64,000 bases of DNA from Chryseobacterium cucumeris. Lineage in GTDB: Bacteria; Bacteroidota; Bacteroidia; Flavobacteriales; Weeksellaceae. The notes under the pieces are model-generated. The model was not told where the DNA came from, did not search any database, and saw only the letters and a program-made list of their open reading frames with translations. Positions 33,732 through 42,995 of the stretch are shown piece after piece. Numbering within the stretch: position 1 is the stretch's first letter; the number at the start of each line of letters is the position of its first letter. The translations under genes and the position numbers were made by a program. The DNA lies in assembly GCF_001593385.1 (NCBI RefSeq), contig NZ_LUVZ01000012.1:124001-188000 (forward strand), in the 5' to 3' direction.

Positions 33732-36179
33732 TTAATCTTTTATATAAATCCGTTTCACCCGCGGGGAAATGGAGGTTAATACTTCATAGGTTATCGTTTT
33801 GCAGTATCCTGCGAATTCTTTTAAGCTTGGTTTGGCGTTGAAAACAGTTACGGTATCACCTTCTTTTACGTTGGGAATATGGTCTACATTAATCATCATC
33901 ATATCCATGCAGATATTTCCGACGATAGGTGCAAGAGTTTTATTTACACCTACATTTCCTACCTGATTTCCGATCAATCTTGGAATTCCGTCTGCATATC
34001 CCACAGGAATCGTTGCAATTCTTGTAGGATGATCTGCTTTATATCTTCTGCTGTAGCCTACAGATTCACCATTTTCAACGGTTGATATCTGTGAAATTAC
34101 GGTTTTAAAGCTTACCACAGATCGTAATTGTTTCTGAATTTCAGGATCTGCAGATTCTCCCAGCATACCAATACCGATTCTCACCATGTCATGCTGATGA
34201 TCTTTATAGCTGGTAATTCCTGCCGAATTCAGAATATGACGGATAGGAGTGTAGCCTAGTTTTTCAATAAGGTAACCGGAATTTTTTTCGAATATCTCCA
34301 GTTGTTTCAAAGTGAATTCTTTTTCTTCAGGCATATCAGAAGATGATAAATGACTGAACATACTCTGAACCTTTACATTTTTGTGGCTTAAAGTTTCGCT
34401 TAACTGATCCAGCTCATAATCTTTAAAACCAAGACGGTGCATTCCCGTTTCCAGCTTGATATGGATCGGGTATTTTTTATCATATCCGGATTTCTGAACG
34501 GCTTCATAAAATAATTCCAAAACTCTGAAACTGTAAATTTCCGGCTCCAGGTTATATTCTATAATCGCCTGATAACTGTGCTGCTCGGGATTCATCACAA
34601 TAATAGGAGTCGTGATCCCTTTTTTACGAAGCTCTACCCCTTCATCTGCATAGGCTACCCCAAGATAATCTATGTGATGGTGCTGAAGAAATTCTGATAC
34701 TTCAAAGCTTCCCAGCCCGTAAGCGTTGGCTTTCACCATTGCCATCATTTTAGTTCCCGGTTTCAGCAATGATTTATGATAGTTGATATTGTGAAGAATT
34801 GCATTAAGGTTTACTTCCAATACCGTATCATGCTTTCTGAGTTCAAGAATATCTTTCAGTTTTTCGATCTCAAATTTTCTGGCTCCTTTGAGCAGAATAA
34901 TCTGATTTTCTATTTCAGTAAGATGTTTGCTTTCAATGAGCTCTTTAGTATCAATAAAAGTATATGTTTTAGTTTTAAATAATTCACTAAAGTTTGATAT
35001 TTCATCGCCAATTAAGAAGACAGAGTCAAAATTTTGCTCATTCACCAGTTCAGAAACTTCTTCATATAATTCTTTGGCGTTGGAGTTTACTCCTACAATA
35101 TCTGTTAAGACCAGTGATTTTTTAGATTTGTTGTATTCATTCAAAAACTGCAGGGCAGTCTTCAAAGAGTCGAGGTCCAGATTAAAAGAATCGTTGATGA
35201 CAATATTGCCCTTAACTCCTTCAATTGCTTCAAGCCTCATTTCAACGGCTTTTAAAAGGTTGATTTTTTCAACGATCTTTTTATTTTCGATATTCAGTTC
35301 CTTGAGTACCGAGATAAGCGCCATAGCATTGGTTAATGTCGCTTCGTCTCTCTGATGAACCGGAAAACTGATTTCTTCACCCAAATATTCAACGATGATG
35401 TTTTCATCTTTGGAAATATTGTTTTTGATGAAAACCTGATTCTCTTTTTTAAAACCGTAAGAAATTAATTTTTTATCAGAATAGGATTTTTTAATTTTTT
35501 GATCAACCAAAAAATTATCTCCATTATAAATGATCACTTCAGAATTTTTGAAAAGAATAATTTTTTCATTAATCAATTCTTCCTCGGAAGAAAAGTTGGC
35601 CGCGTGAGCAGTTCCGATATGCGTGAGCAGTCCGATCTGAGGGTGGAAAATATTTTCAAGTTTTTCCATTTCATGCGGTTTTGAAATTCCTACCTCAAAA
35701 ATCCCAAGCTGATGGGAACTGTTGATCTGAAGAAGAGACAAAGGAAGACCAATCTGGGAATTAAAACTTTTAGGGCTTTTTACCGTAGGAAACTCGTTCC
35801 ATAAGCACTGATATAACCATTCTTTTAAAATAGTCTTACCATTACTTCCTGTAATTCCTATCGATTGTAAATGAGAATTTTCGAAATGATACTTTGCTAA
35901 TTTTTGAAGAAACTCTACGGAATTTTCAACAATGATCCAGGTTATATTGTCAAACTCCGGATAGTAATGTTCAGAAATAATGACATTGATACCCCTGTCC
36001 ATTGCAGATTCAATAAATTTTTCACCGGAATTTTTGTGAGTATTGATCGCAATGAAAGCTGAATTCTTGATAGAATAAATAATCCTGCTATCGTATGCTA
36101 TATTTTTGATCAATAAACTTCCGTCACCAATGACCTGTGAACTGGTGATCTCTGCAATGTGTTGTACTGTATAATTCAT
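33732..36179 (-). CDS. murF-alr: Bifunctional MurF / alanine racemase
   Basis: This 815-residue fusion has a MurF-like ligase part (residues 1-450; ATP loop SIGITGSNGKTILKEWL, then GTAHAANFSSEE and NDSFNLDLDSLKTAL) and a C-terminal alanine racemase part from about residue 458. In the racemase part the PLP lysine lies in KMMAMVKANAYGLGSFE, with HIDYLGVAYADEGVELR, GMHRLGF and IPVGYADGIPR following. It links D-Ala production to its ligation onto UDP-MurNAc-tripeptide. The fusion is common in Bacteroidetes. In MurF the DNPN/NDSFN loop and in Alr the second catalytic Tyr region look intact, so both activities are expected. Confidence 0.93.
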   Translation of the reverse strand: MNYTVQHIAEITSSQVIGDGSLLIKNIAYDSRIIYSIKNSAFIAINTHKNSGEKFIESAMDRGINVIISEHYYPEFDNITWIIVENSVEFLQKLAKYHFENSHLQSIGITGSNGKTILKEWLYQCLWNEFPTVKSPKSFNSQIGLPLSLLQINSSHQLGIFEVGISKPHEMEKLENIFHPQIGLLTHIGTAHAANFSSEEELINEKIILFKNSEVIIYNGDNFLVDQKIKKSYSDKKLISYGFKKENQVFIKNNISKDENIIVEYLGEEISFPVHQRDEATLTNAMALISVLKELNIENKKIVEKINLLKAVEMRLEAIEGVKGNIVINDSFNLDLDSLKTALQFLNEYNKSKKSLVLTDIVGVNSNAKELYEEVSELVNEQNFDSVFLIGDEISNFSELFKTKTYTFIDTKELIESKHLTEIENQIILLKGARKFEIEKLKDILELRKHDTVLEVNLNAILHNINYHKSLLKPGTKMMAMVKANAYGLGSFEVSEFLQHHHIDYLGVAYADEGVELRKKGITTPIIVMNPEQHSYQAIIEYNLEPEIYSFRVLELFYEAVQKSGYDKKYPIHIKLETGMHRLGFKDYELDQLSETLSHKNVKVQSMFSHLSSSDMPEEKEFTLKQLEIFEKNSGYLIEKLGYTPIRHILNSAGITSYKDHQHDMVRIGIGMLGESADPEIQKQLRSVVSFKTVISQISTVENGESVGYSRRYKADHPTRIATIPVGYADGIPRLIGNQVGNVGVNKTLAPIVGNICMDMMMINVDHIPNVKEGDTVTVFNAKPSLKEFAGYCKTITYEVLTSISPRVKRIYIKD

Positions 36180-36384
36180 TGGTACCCTTTCTGCTTTTTT
36201 TTTAGCGAACCGGCAAAAAGGTAAAATAGTAAAAGGGCTGAGATTTATGACATCATCCGGTTTTTCCTTTTTAAATATTTTACAGTGTAGCTTTTTCGCT
36301 TTTCATTTTATATTATTGAATATATTTTACGGTTTATAGCAAACAGTTTTACAATTTAGTGATTTCGTCGTCTGCTTTATCCGA

Positions 36385-36972
36385 TTATTTTCTTTTTGAA
36401 AGTACTTCGTCAATAAAAACACGGCGGCTTACTGCTTCATAACTTTCTGTTTCTCCCAGTTCCACCAGATTATCTCCCTGTGAAGTTCTCATCGAGTAGT
36501 TGGCAAGATTACCGGTTCTCTTACAAATAGCATGCACTTTTGTAACATACTCTGCAGTCGCCATCAAATTGGGCATTGGCCCGAACGGACGGCCTAAAAA
36601 GTCCATATCCAATCCTGCAATAACTACTCTGATACCACTATTGGCAAGCTGGTTGGCAACATCAACAATGCTTTCATCAAAAAACTGAGCTTCATCAATG
36701 GCTACTACATCACAATTCGAAGCCAGCAGAAGGATTTCATTAGGGTTTTCTACTGCTGTACTGCGGATTTTATTCTGATTATGAGATACTACATCCTCTT
36801 CAGAATACCGTACATCCATTTTTGGTTTAAAAATTTCCACATTCTGTCCTGCCATTTCCGCTCTTCGCAATCTGCGGATAAGTTCCTCGGTTTTACCGGA
36901 AAACATAGAGCCACAAATCACTTCCATCCAACCACTTTGTTTGGAATGATTAATTGTATTTTCTAAAAACAT
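36385..36972 (-). CDS. tdk: Thymidine kinase
   Basis: This 195-residue type II thymidine kinase has P-loop GSMFSGKTEELIRRLRR (residues 22-38), DEAQFF with the catalytic acid, and the lasso-loop IAGLDMDFLGRPFGPMP. The usual zinc CxxC near AICKRTGNLANYS has one Cys changed (CKRT), as in several flavobacterial enzymes. It phosphorylates thymidine in salvage. It is divergent from the repeat-rich gene at 37034 across 61 bp. Confidence 0.93.
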   Translation of the reverse strand: MFLENTINHSKQSGWMEVICGSMFSGKTEELIRRLRRAEMAGQNVEIFKPKMDVRYSEEDVVSHNQNKIRSTAVENPNEILLLASNCDVVAIDEAQFFDESIVDVANQLANSGIRVVIAGLDMDFLGRPFGPMPNLMATAEYVTKVHAICKRTGNLANYSMRTSQGDNLVELGETESYEAVSRRVFIDEVLSKRK

Positions 36973-37033
36973 TTGTTAAATTAGCCGTATATTTTTAACA
37001 TCAAAAGTAAGCAATTTTAATAAGAATCTTATT

Positions 37034-38515
37034 ATGCAGAATATCCAAGATTTAAAGGAAAAGATTTTTTTTGAATCCATGAATATCATTGATAATCTGG
37101 ACAAAATAAGCAATATAGACGAATTACTTTCCAAGCAAGATCTTGTAGATGAGCTTGCTAACAGGATTTCTTTTTTGAAACTGCTGGAAAAAAATATTGA
37201 ATACTTCGTAACAGACAATCCGATGCAGAATCCAGACCATCAGTATGTCTCTTTTGTTTCAGGAGAAACAGATCATCATGATACCGGAAACGAAGTGACG
37301 GAGGAGGAAGCAATTTTCAATAATGAACTGAACGAAATTGATGAAAATGAAGTTTTTTCAGACGAACCTGATGAAGAAGCTGTTTTCAACAATCAGCTGA
37401 ATGAAATTGTTGAAAATGAATTCCATGAAAATATTGTAAGCTTTGTAGAAGAAAACAAGGAAGAAAAATTACCGGAAAATATTCAGGAAGAGACTCCAGA
37501 ATATGAACCCCTTGAAGAAGAGGCTGTTTTTAATAATCAGCTGAATGAAATTGATGAAAATGAAATTTCAGAAGAACAGAGAGCAGTTTTGAGCTTTGTA
37601 GATGAAGATAAAATTCTTGCAGATTCTACACCGGATTCGGATGAAGATCTTAACGAAGATCTGTTTTATAATGAAGTCACAGAGGAAGAAGCTGTTTTCA
37701 CTAATCAGCTCAATGAAATAGAAGAACAGGAAGATGAAATTATTGTGACGAAATCTGAAAAAGAAACGGATTCTGTTGTAGTAAATGATGTAAAATCTTC
37801 TGTAACGGAAACAATTCCGAGCATTTTTGATACAGAAACGCTGGATGATGAAATACTGATTGAAGAAAACGAAGAACAATTTGTGGTTTCAAATGTTTCC
37901 ATAGAGCAGGGGGAAATGGCTACAGAAACTTCCAATGTGGAAAATATTCTGAGTGAGATCAAAAATGACCACTCTGAAGAACCTGCAAAAGAAGAAAGTA
38001 TTCTGGCTGAAGTATTTGACCGAAGAAAAATTGTCGAAATCGACAAGCCTGTTACTGAAAAAACAGATAAACATCGTTCCGATGAAAGCTTCGAAAATTT
38101 AGAAGAATATCATCGGGAGAAAAAAATAAAATTAGCCAATATCAAAGGAATGAAGGCTGTTCAGTCACTTTTTGATGACGACCATCTGGAGCTTCACAAA
38201 GAAGAGAAAACTTCTCCGGTTGTAACAGAAGACCAAGGAAGTATTCTGAAATCCAATATTCCGACCAATTTCATGGAAGCAGACAAGCTGAAACCTGAAT
38301 TTAAACTGGATCTGAATGACAGACTTGCCTTTACAAAGATGCTTTTTGAGGGAAGCCAGGCAGATCTGAACGATACTGTTTATCAGTTGAATCAATTCAG
38401 AACACTGGAAGAAGCCAAAGAATATCTTAGTGATCTGTACTATGACAGAAAATGGAATAAGGTGGATGAATATGCACAGAGACTTTGGATATTGGTGGAA
38501 AATAAATTCTTATAA
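37034..38515 (+). CDS. Acidic protein with internal motif repeats, unknown function
   Basis: This 493-residue protein has a helical N-terminal segment (residues 1-62), a very acidic central region, and a conserved-looking C-terminal helical domain (about 425-493, FKLDLNDRLAFTKMLFEGSQADLNDTVYQLNQF). The centre carries four copies of a motif EEEAVFNNQLNEIDENE at about 90-106, 113-129, 161-177 and 217-233, and three copies of a VSFVxE motif near 72, 134 and 185. No signal peptide or membrane segment is present. The C-terminal part is found in Bacteroidetes proteins of unknown role. The gene ends 2 bp before rsmI, so the two are co-transcribed. Confidence 0.75.
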   Translation: MQNIQDLKEKIFFESMNIIDNLDKISNIDELLSKQDLVDELANRISFLKLLEKNIEYFVTDNPMQNPDHQYVSFVSGETDHHDTGNEVTEEEAIFNNELNEIDENEVFSDEPDEEAVFNNQLNEIVENEFHENIVSFVEENKEEKLPENIQEETPEYEPLEEEAVFNNQLNEIDENEISEEQRAVLSFVDEDKILADSTPDSDEDLNEDLFYNEVTEEEAVFTNQLNEIEEQEDEIIVTKSEKETDSVVVNDVKSSVTETIPSIFDTETLDDEILIEENEEQFVVSNVSIEQGEMATETSNVENILSEIKNDHSEEPAKEESILAEVFDRRKIVEIDKPVTEKTDKHRSDESFENLEEYHREKKIKLANIKGMKAVQSLFDDDHLELHKEEKTSPVVTEDQGSILKSNIPTNFMEADKLKPEFKLDLNDRLAFTKMLFEGSQADLNDTVYQLNQFRTLEEAKEYLSDLYYDRKWNKVDEYAQRLWILVENKFL

Positions 38516-38517
38516 TT

Positions 38518-39192
38518 TTGAGCGGAATCCTATATTTTGTTCCCACACCTGTTGGGAACCTGGAAGATATGACATTCAGGGCGGTAAATGTCCTGAAAGA
38601 AGTAGATTATATTTTATGTGAAGACACCAGAACTTCCGGAATACTTTTAAAACATTTTGAGATCTCCAAGCCTTTAAAGTCCTATCATTTACACAATGAG
38701 CATCAGGCAACGGAGAAAGTGATTACAGATCTTAAAAATGGTGAGAATATCGCTATTATTACCGATGCGGGAACACCTGGTATTTCAGATCCCGGATATT
38801 TGCTGGCCAAAGCAGGAGCAGATAATAATATTGACATGATTTGCCTTCCCGGAGCTACGGCGCTCATTCCGGCACTTGTGGTTTCAGGGCTTCCTAATAA
38901 TGAATTTCTATTCGCAGGATTTCTGCCGCAGAAAAAAGGAAGACAAACCAAACTGAAGCAGCTTGCAGAAGAAAAAAAGACCATCGTTTTGTACGAGAGC
39001 CCTCATAAGATTAATACCACTCTGGAACAGATCAGAGAATTCTTCGGAGAAGAAACCAAGGTAAGCTTAAGCCGTGAGATTTCTAAGAAATTTGAAGAAA
39101 CTAAAAGAGGGACAATCAATGAATTAATTGAATTCTCCAAGAGTAAAACTTTAAAAGGAGAGATCGTTCTTATTGTCAATAATTCTATTTAA
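38518..39192 (+). CDS. rsmI: 16S rRNA (cytidine1402-2'-O)-methyltransferase RsmI
   Basis: This 224-residue protein of the tetrapyrrole/RsmI methylase fold has FVPTPVGNLEDMTFRAV (the PxGNLxD start), CEDTRTSGILLKHF, ITDAGTPGISDPGYLL and YESPHKINTTLEQI. It 2'-O-methylates C1402 of 16S rRNA. The start is a TTG at 38518: homology begins at residue 3 and no ATG or GTG lies in frame upstream within the gap. The gene follows the acidic repeat protein by 2 bp. Confidence 0.93.
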   Translation: MSGILYFVPTPVGNLEDMTFRAVNVLKEVDYILCEDTRTSGILLKHFEISKPLKSYHLHNEHQATEKVITDLKNGENIAIITDAGTPGISDPGYLLAKAGADNNIDMICLPGATALIPALVVSGLPNNEFLFAGFLPQKKGRQTKLKQLAEEKKTIVLYESPHKINTTLEQIREFFGEETKVSLSREISKKFEETKRGTINELIEFSKSKTLKGEIVLIVNNSI

Positions 39193-39198
39193 TTTTCT

Positions 39199-40710
39199 TT
39201 GAAAAAATTAGTTTTTGTATTGTGTTCTGTAGTCTGTACAGCACAGACTAACCAATATATGAAGGTAATCCTGTCGAAAAAAACAGGGAAGGAGATCAGT
39301 TCTTATTCGGAAGGATATGGAACATCCTATGATACTGGTTACAAGAAACAGGGAATTGTAGATTCTTTAGGAACGGTTACATTTGAATCCCCTTACAAAG
39401 GAGGAATTCTGCATGTCTTTAAAAACCGGTTTATTCTATATTCTGAGGAAGGAAATAGCAGAAAATCAGCTGTTATTGACGAAAAAGGAACAGAACTTAT
39501 TCCTCTCAACGATCAGGAATTTAATACCCCTTGGTGGAGTGAAGATTGTATCATCTCATCAAAACAGAATTCAGAAGCTGTTTATGATTTTAACGGAAAG
39601 GAAATCATTCCTTATGCTGAAAAGATTCGTTTTTCAGGGAAGAACAGACTCTTGGTTTTAAAAGATAAAAAATGGTTTCTGTACGACCTTAAAGGAAAGC
39701 AACTCAGCAATCGCGAATTTAAAGAAGACTATAGCTTGTATGAGGGTAGAGCATTGATCATCAATGAAGACAATGAAAAAGAAATCATTGGAAATAACGG
39801 AGAGACTCTGCATAAATTTTCAAAACAAGTGGTAAATATCAATGCCTATCCTTATCTGGTTACCCAAAATAAGGCTACAGGAAAATATGGTTTGATTGAT
39901 GCTGATGGAAAAACAATTGCTGAAGAAATCTATAATGATATCACCCCGGAATACTTTGGTAAAAAAGAGTATATCTACCTTACAAAAAACGGAAAGACAA
40001 CAGTTTTCAGCAAAAAAGACAAGAAGCTGTATGTGCAGACTTTTAAATATCTAAATCCTTTATTGAATAATTATTTTGGTGTCTACAATGATAAGGTAAA
40101 GAAATCAGGAATTATAGATCTGGAAGGAAATGTTATTCTTCCACTGGAATATGATTTCATCAGAAGTTTTACCATTTCTGGGAAAGACTTTATTTACCTT
40201 AAAAAAGGAAATGAAGAGAAGTTTCTCGATAAAGATCTTAAAAATATTGTGGGTGACGGTGTCCGGATCTTAGGTTTTTATCCTGATAATCTTATTGTTG
40301 GAAAAGATAATCGTTACTACAGGTTTTCAGTGAAAGATCAGTCATTATCTGAGTTGAAAAATATCAGCCAGATAAAAAATGAAGATGTTGACTATTTTAA
40401 TCCTCTCAATCAATATTCAAAACCTTTGGTCTGCAGAAACACAGACAACTTTTATGGAGTCCTGGATGGGAAGGGAACAGAAATTGTACCGTTTGTATAC
40501 GAAGATATTATAACATTCGGAAATGCTGAAAACGAAATTGTCGTTAAAAAAGAAGGAAAATTTGGAGTTTCCAATTTTCAGAATGAGCCTTTGAAAGACA
40601 TTATTTATGATAAATACTTTTGGCAGAAAGAGGTATTAAGACTGGATAAGAGTAAAAAAACAGACTTTATTTATTTCACCAGATTCAGAAATAATTTTGG
40701 TCAACTTTAA
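39199..40710 (+). CDS. WG-repeat secreted protein
   Basis: This 503-residue protein begins with a short signal peptide (KKLVFVLCSVVCTAQ) after a TTG start at 39199. It then has about 6-8 WG-type repeats of some 45-55 residues each, such as KYGLIDADGKTIAEEIYNDI, KSGIIDLEGNVILPLEYDFI and FYGVLDGKGTEIVPFVYEDI. WG repeats form beta-propeller-like or elongated all-beta folds of unknown ligand. It follows rsmI by 6 bp. Whether it is anchored to the cell cannot be seen; there is no lipobox or type IX C-terminal domain. Confidence 0.82.
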   Translation: MKKLVFVLCSVVCTAQTNQYMKVILSKKTGKEISSYSEGYGTSYDTGYKKQGIVDSLGTVTFESPYKGGILHVFKNRFILYSEEGNSRKSAVIDEKGTELIPLNDQEFNTPWWSEDCIISSKQNSEAVYDFNGKEIIPYAEKIRFSGKNRLLVLKDKKWFLYDLKGKQLSNREFKEDYSLYEGRALIINEDNEKEIIGNNGETLHKFSKQVVNINAYPYLVTQNKATGKYGLIDADGKTIAEEIYNDITPEYFGKKEYIYLTKNGKTTVFSKKDKKLYVQTFKYLNPLLNNYFGVYNDKVKKSGIIDLEGNVILPLEYDFIRSFTISGKDFIYLKKGNEEKFLDKDLKNIVGDGVRILGFYPDNLIVGKDNRYYRFSVKDQSLSELKNISQIKNEDVDYFNPLNQYSKPLVCRNTDNFYGVLDGKGTEIVPFVYEDIITFGNAENEIVVKKEGKFGVSNFQNEPLKDIIYDKYFWQKEVLRLDKSKKTDFIYFTRFRNNFGQL

Positions 40711-40764
40711 TGAAAATCCTGATAATCATCAAAAAAATAGTAGTATTTTGACAATTTAAATGGG

Positions 40765-40790
40765 TTGAATAACATTTTATAATATCTTTG
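40765..40790 (+). promoter_or_regulatory. Candidate fabG promoter
   Basis: TTG (40765-40767) and TATCTTTG (40783-40790) match the Bacteroidetes promoter pattern with a 15-bp gap, 95 bp before the fabG ATG. Confidence 0.45.
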
Positions 40791-40885
40791 CAAACCGTTT
40801 AATTCCGGAAAAGAATTGTAGAAACATGAAGAGGCAGCTGTCACAAGCTGAACGAGTTATAAAAAGAAAATAATTGTCAATAGAT

Positions 40886-41629
40886 ATGAAAATATTAGAA
40901 GGAAAGGTAGCACTAATTACCGGAGCTACAAGAGGAATCGGTAAAGGTATCGCTGAAATGTTTGCTCAGCAAGGGGCAAAAGTAGCATTTACCTACGCCG
41001 GCTCTGTAGACAAAGCAAAAGAATTAGAAGCAGCTTTAAGTTCTGTAACCCAAATCAAGGGATATCAGTCTGACGCATCAGATTATGATGCAGCTCAGAA
41101 ATTGGTGGAGGAAGTAATGGCAGAGTTCGGGCAGATTGATATTTTGGTAAACAATGCAGGGATTACAAAAGATAACCTGTTATTGAGAATGTCCAAAGAA
41201 GATTGGGATAAAGTAATCAAAGTAAATTTAGATTCAGTTTTCAACCTTACAAAAGCGGTAATCAAGCCGATGATGAAGGCAAGATCAGGATCTATCATCA
41301 ATATGACTTCTGTCGTAGGTGTGAAGGGTAATGCCGGACAAGCCAACTATGCAGCTTCTAAAGCCGGGGTGATCGGATTTACAAAATCTGTAGCACTGGA
41401 GTTAGGATCAAGAAATATCAGATGTAATGCAATTGCACCTGGATTTATCGAAACGGAAATGACTGCTGTTCTGGATGAAAAAACAGTTCAGGGATGGAGA
41501 GAAGAAATTCCAATGAAGAGAGGAGGACAGCCTGCAGATATCGCCAATGCATGTGTATTCTTAGGCAGCGAAATGTCGGCATACATTACCGGACAGACAT
41601 TAAACGTTGACGGCGGAATGTTAACATAA
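40886..41629 (+). CDS. fabG: 3-oxoacyl-ACP reductase FabG
   Basis: This 247-residue SDR has ALITGATRGIGKGIAEMFAQQGA, NNAG, the catalytic Ser in NMTSVVGVKGNAGQANYAASKAG, and the C-terminal FLGSEMSAYITGQTLNVDGGML typical of FabG. It reduces 3-oxoacyl-ACP with NADPH in fatty acid synthesis. I start at the ATG 40886; the frame is open 12 bp further to a TTG that adds nothing. The next gene begins 3 bp after the stop. Confidence 0.93.
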   Translation: MKILEGKVALITGATRGIGKGIAEMFAQQGAKVAFTYAGSVDKAKELEAALSSVTQIKGYQSDASDYDAAQKLVEEVMAEFGQIDILVNNAGITKDNLLLRMSKEDWDKVIKVNLDSVFNLTKAVIKPMMKARSGSIINMTSVVGVKGNAGQANYAASKAGVIGFTKSVALELGSRNIRCNAIAPGFIETEMTAVLDEKTVQGWREEIPMKRGGQPADIANACVFLGSEMSAYITGQTLNVDGGMLT

Positions 41630-41632
41630 AAA

Positions 41633-42952
41633 ATGAAAAGACCACAGAATATAGTATTATTCTTGTCCGTTTTACTAATCATCGGTCTGGCATACATTAG
41701 TCTCTTTAATGTATACCAGACCGATGATTATTTTTGTTCCTATGCCACCAGAAAACTTGGGCTGTTACAATGTTTTACGGATACCTATACAACATGGGGC
41801 GGAAGGTATTTTGGATATTCTATAAATATGTTTAATCCTGTCTTTTATGACAGTAAAAATATTGTTCCGAAAATCTATCCTTTTTTTTTAATGCTCTCCT
41901 TTATTGGAGTTTCCGCAGTAAACTTGAAAGAATATTTCAATTATTCTTTCAAAGAGTCTATTAAGAAAGGCTTCCTTTTGTTTTTCTTTTATACCATGCT
42001 TCTGGTAAGTCTGCCTGAGCATTATTTCTGGATTACAGGTTCCAATATCTATTTCGTTCCTGTCATTTTGGCGGGTATTTTACTCTATTTTATTAAAAAA
42101 AATAAAGATACAGGAGAGGATATCTGGTTTTCTCTTTCTCTACTACTTATTATATTGCTGATGGGTTCCAATGAAATTCTAGCATTGATTGTATGGGGAA
42201 TTCTGTTGGTGACTTATTATCAGAAACGCAATAAGAAAAATCTGACGTTGATATTGACTGCAAGCGTCTTTTTATTGGTAAGTTTTCTTGCACCTGGGAA
42301 CTTCAACAGAATGGGGGAAAGCGAACAAGGAATTATAAAATGGGTAAAAAGAATAGGCCTTTTTGGAGCTAATACACTCTATGTTGCTGCCAAAGTTCTA
42401 TTATTACTCCCATTATTTATGATGGTTTTTGAAGAAGAACTCAAAAAGATAATGAGTCAGATAACCTTTAAAAAAGCTGTTTTATTCTGGGTGGTTTCAT
42501 TGGTTCCTTTACTATTTACAGGGTATATTCTAACCTCCATTGCAAGGCAATTTGAAAGTATTATCTTCTATTTTCTAATCACTTTATCTCTGATCGTCTT
42601 TTTTAAATTTGAAAAAATTAAAAAGTTCTGGTGGGTTTCTCTTTTCATTGTTTTTCTACCTGAATTGAAAATTTTCCCCGAAAAGTATTCTTATTTTAAC
42701 ATGGATTTTAATGGTGGAAATATAGTTATGGAGCTTCTGACTACAGATCTTAAGGAATATGAAAGAGAGATGAATGAAAGAGTTGATATAATTAAAAACT
42801 CTTCTCAGGATTCTGTGGTGGTAGATAAAATAAAAGAAATTCCAAGAATTTTACATATGGATGAAATGGCTTCTGTAAAAGAGGAAAAAACCTATGTAAA
42901 TGATCAGCTTGAAAAATATTTCAATAAAAAATACATCAGAACAAAAGAATAA
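41633..42952 (+). CDS. DUF6056 polytopic membrane protein
   Basis: This 439-residue protein has about ten hydrophobic segments. After the first membrane helix it carries YQTDDYFCSYATRKLGLLQCFTDTYTTWGGRYFGYSI, an acidic DD-containing loop like those of lipid-linked sugar (GT-C) glycosyltransferases and of DUF6056 proteins. The last 80 residues form a cytosolic or periplasmic tail. A GT-C-like role in surface polysaccharide is possible, but the family has no proven activity. It is 3 bp from fabG, likely in the same transcript, and ends at a strong terminator. Confidence 0.72.
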   Translation: MKRPQNIVLFLSVLLIIGLAYISLFNVYQTDDYFCSYATRKLGLLQCFTDTYTTWGGRYFGYSINMFNPVFYDSKNIVPKIYPFFLMLSFIGVSAVNLKEYFNYSFKESIKKGFLLFFFYTMLLVSLPEHYFWITGSNIYFVPVILAGILLYFIKKNKDTGEDIWFSLSLLLIILLMGSNEILALIVWGILLVTYYQKRNKKNLTLILTASVFLLVSFLAPGNFNRMGESEQGIIKWVKRIGLFGANTLYVAAKVLLLLPLFMMVFEEELKKIMSQITFKKAVLFWVVSLVPLLFTGYILTSIARQFESIIFYFLITLSLIVFFKFEKIKKFWWVSLFIVFLPELKIFPEKYSYFNMDFNGGNIVMELLTTDLKEYEREMNERVDIIKNSSQDSVVVDKIKEIPRILHMDEMASVKEEKTYVNDQLEKYFNKKYIRTKE

Positions 42953-42954
42953 AT

Positions 42955-42985
42955 AAAGGCTTTAGATAATCAATCTAAAGCCTTT
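42955..42985. terminator. Bidirectional intrinsic terminator
   Basis: Perfect 13-bp stem AAAGGCTTTAGAT (42955-42967) / ATCTAAAGCCTTT (42973-42985) between the convergent DUF6056 gene and guaC, with T and A runs on both sides. Confidence 0.9.
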
Positions 42986-42995
42986 TGTTGTATTT

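Noticed and set aside
37568-38074. Minus-strand frames of up to 113 codons opposite the acidic repeat protein
   Set aside because: They mirror the glutamate-rich coding strand (Phe/Ser-rich shadows), and the + strand frame is clearly the gene.
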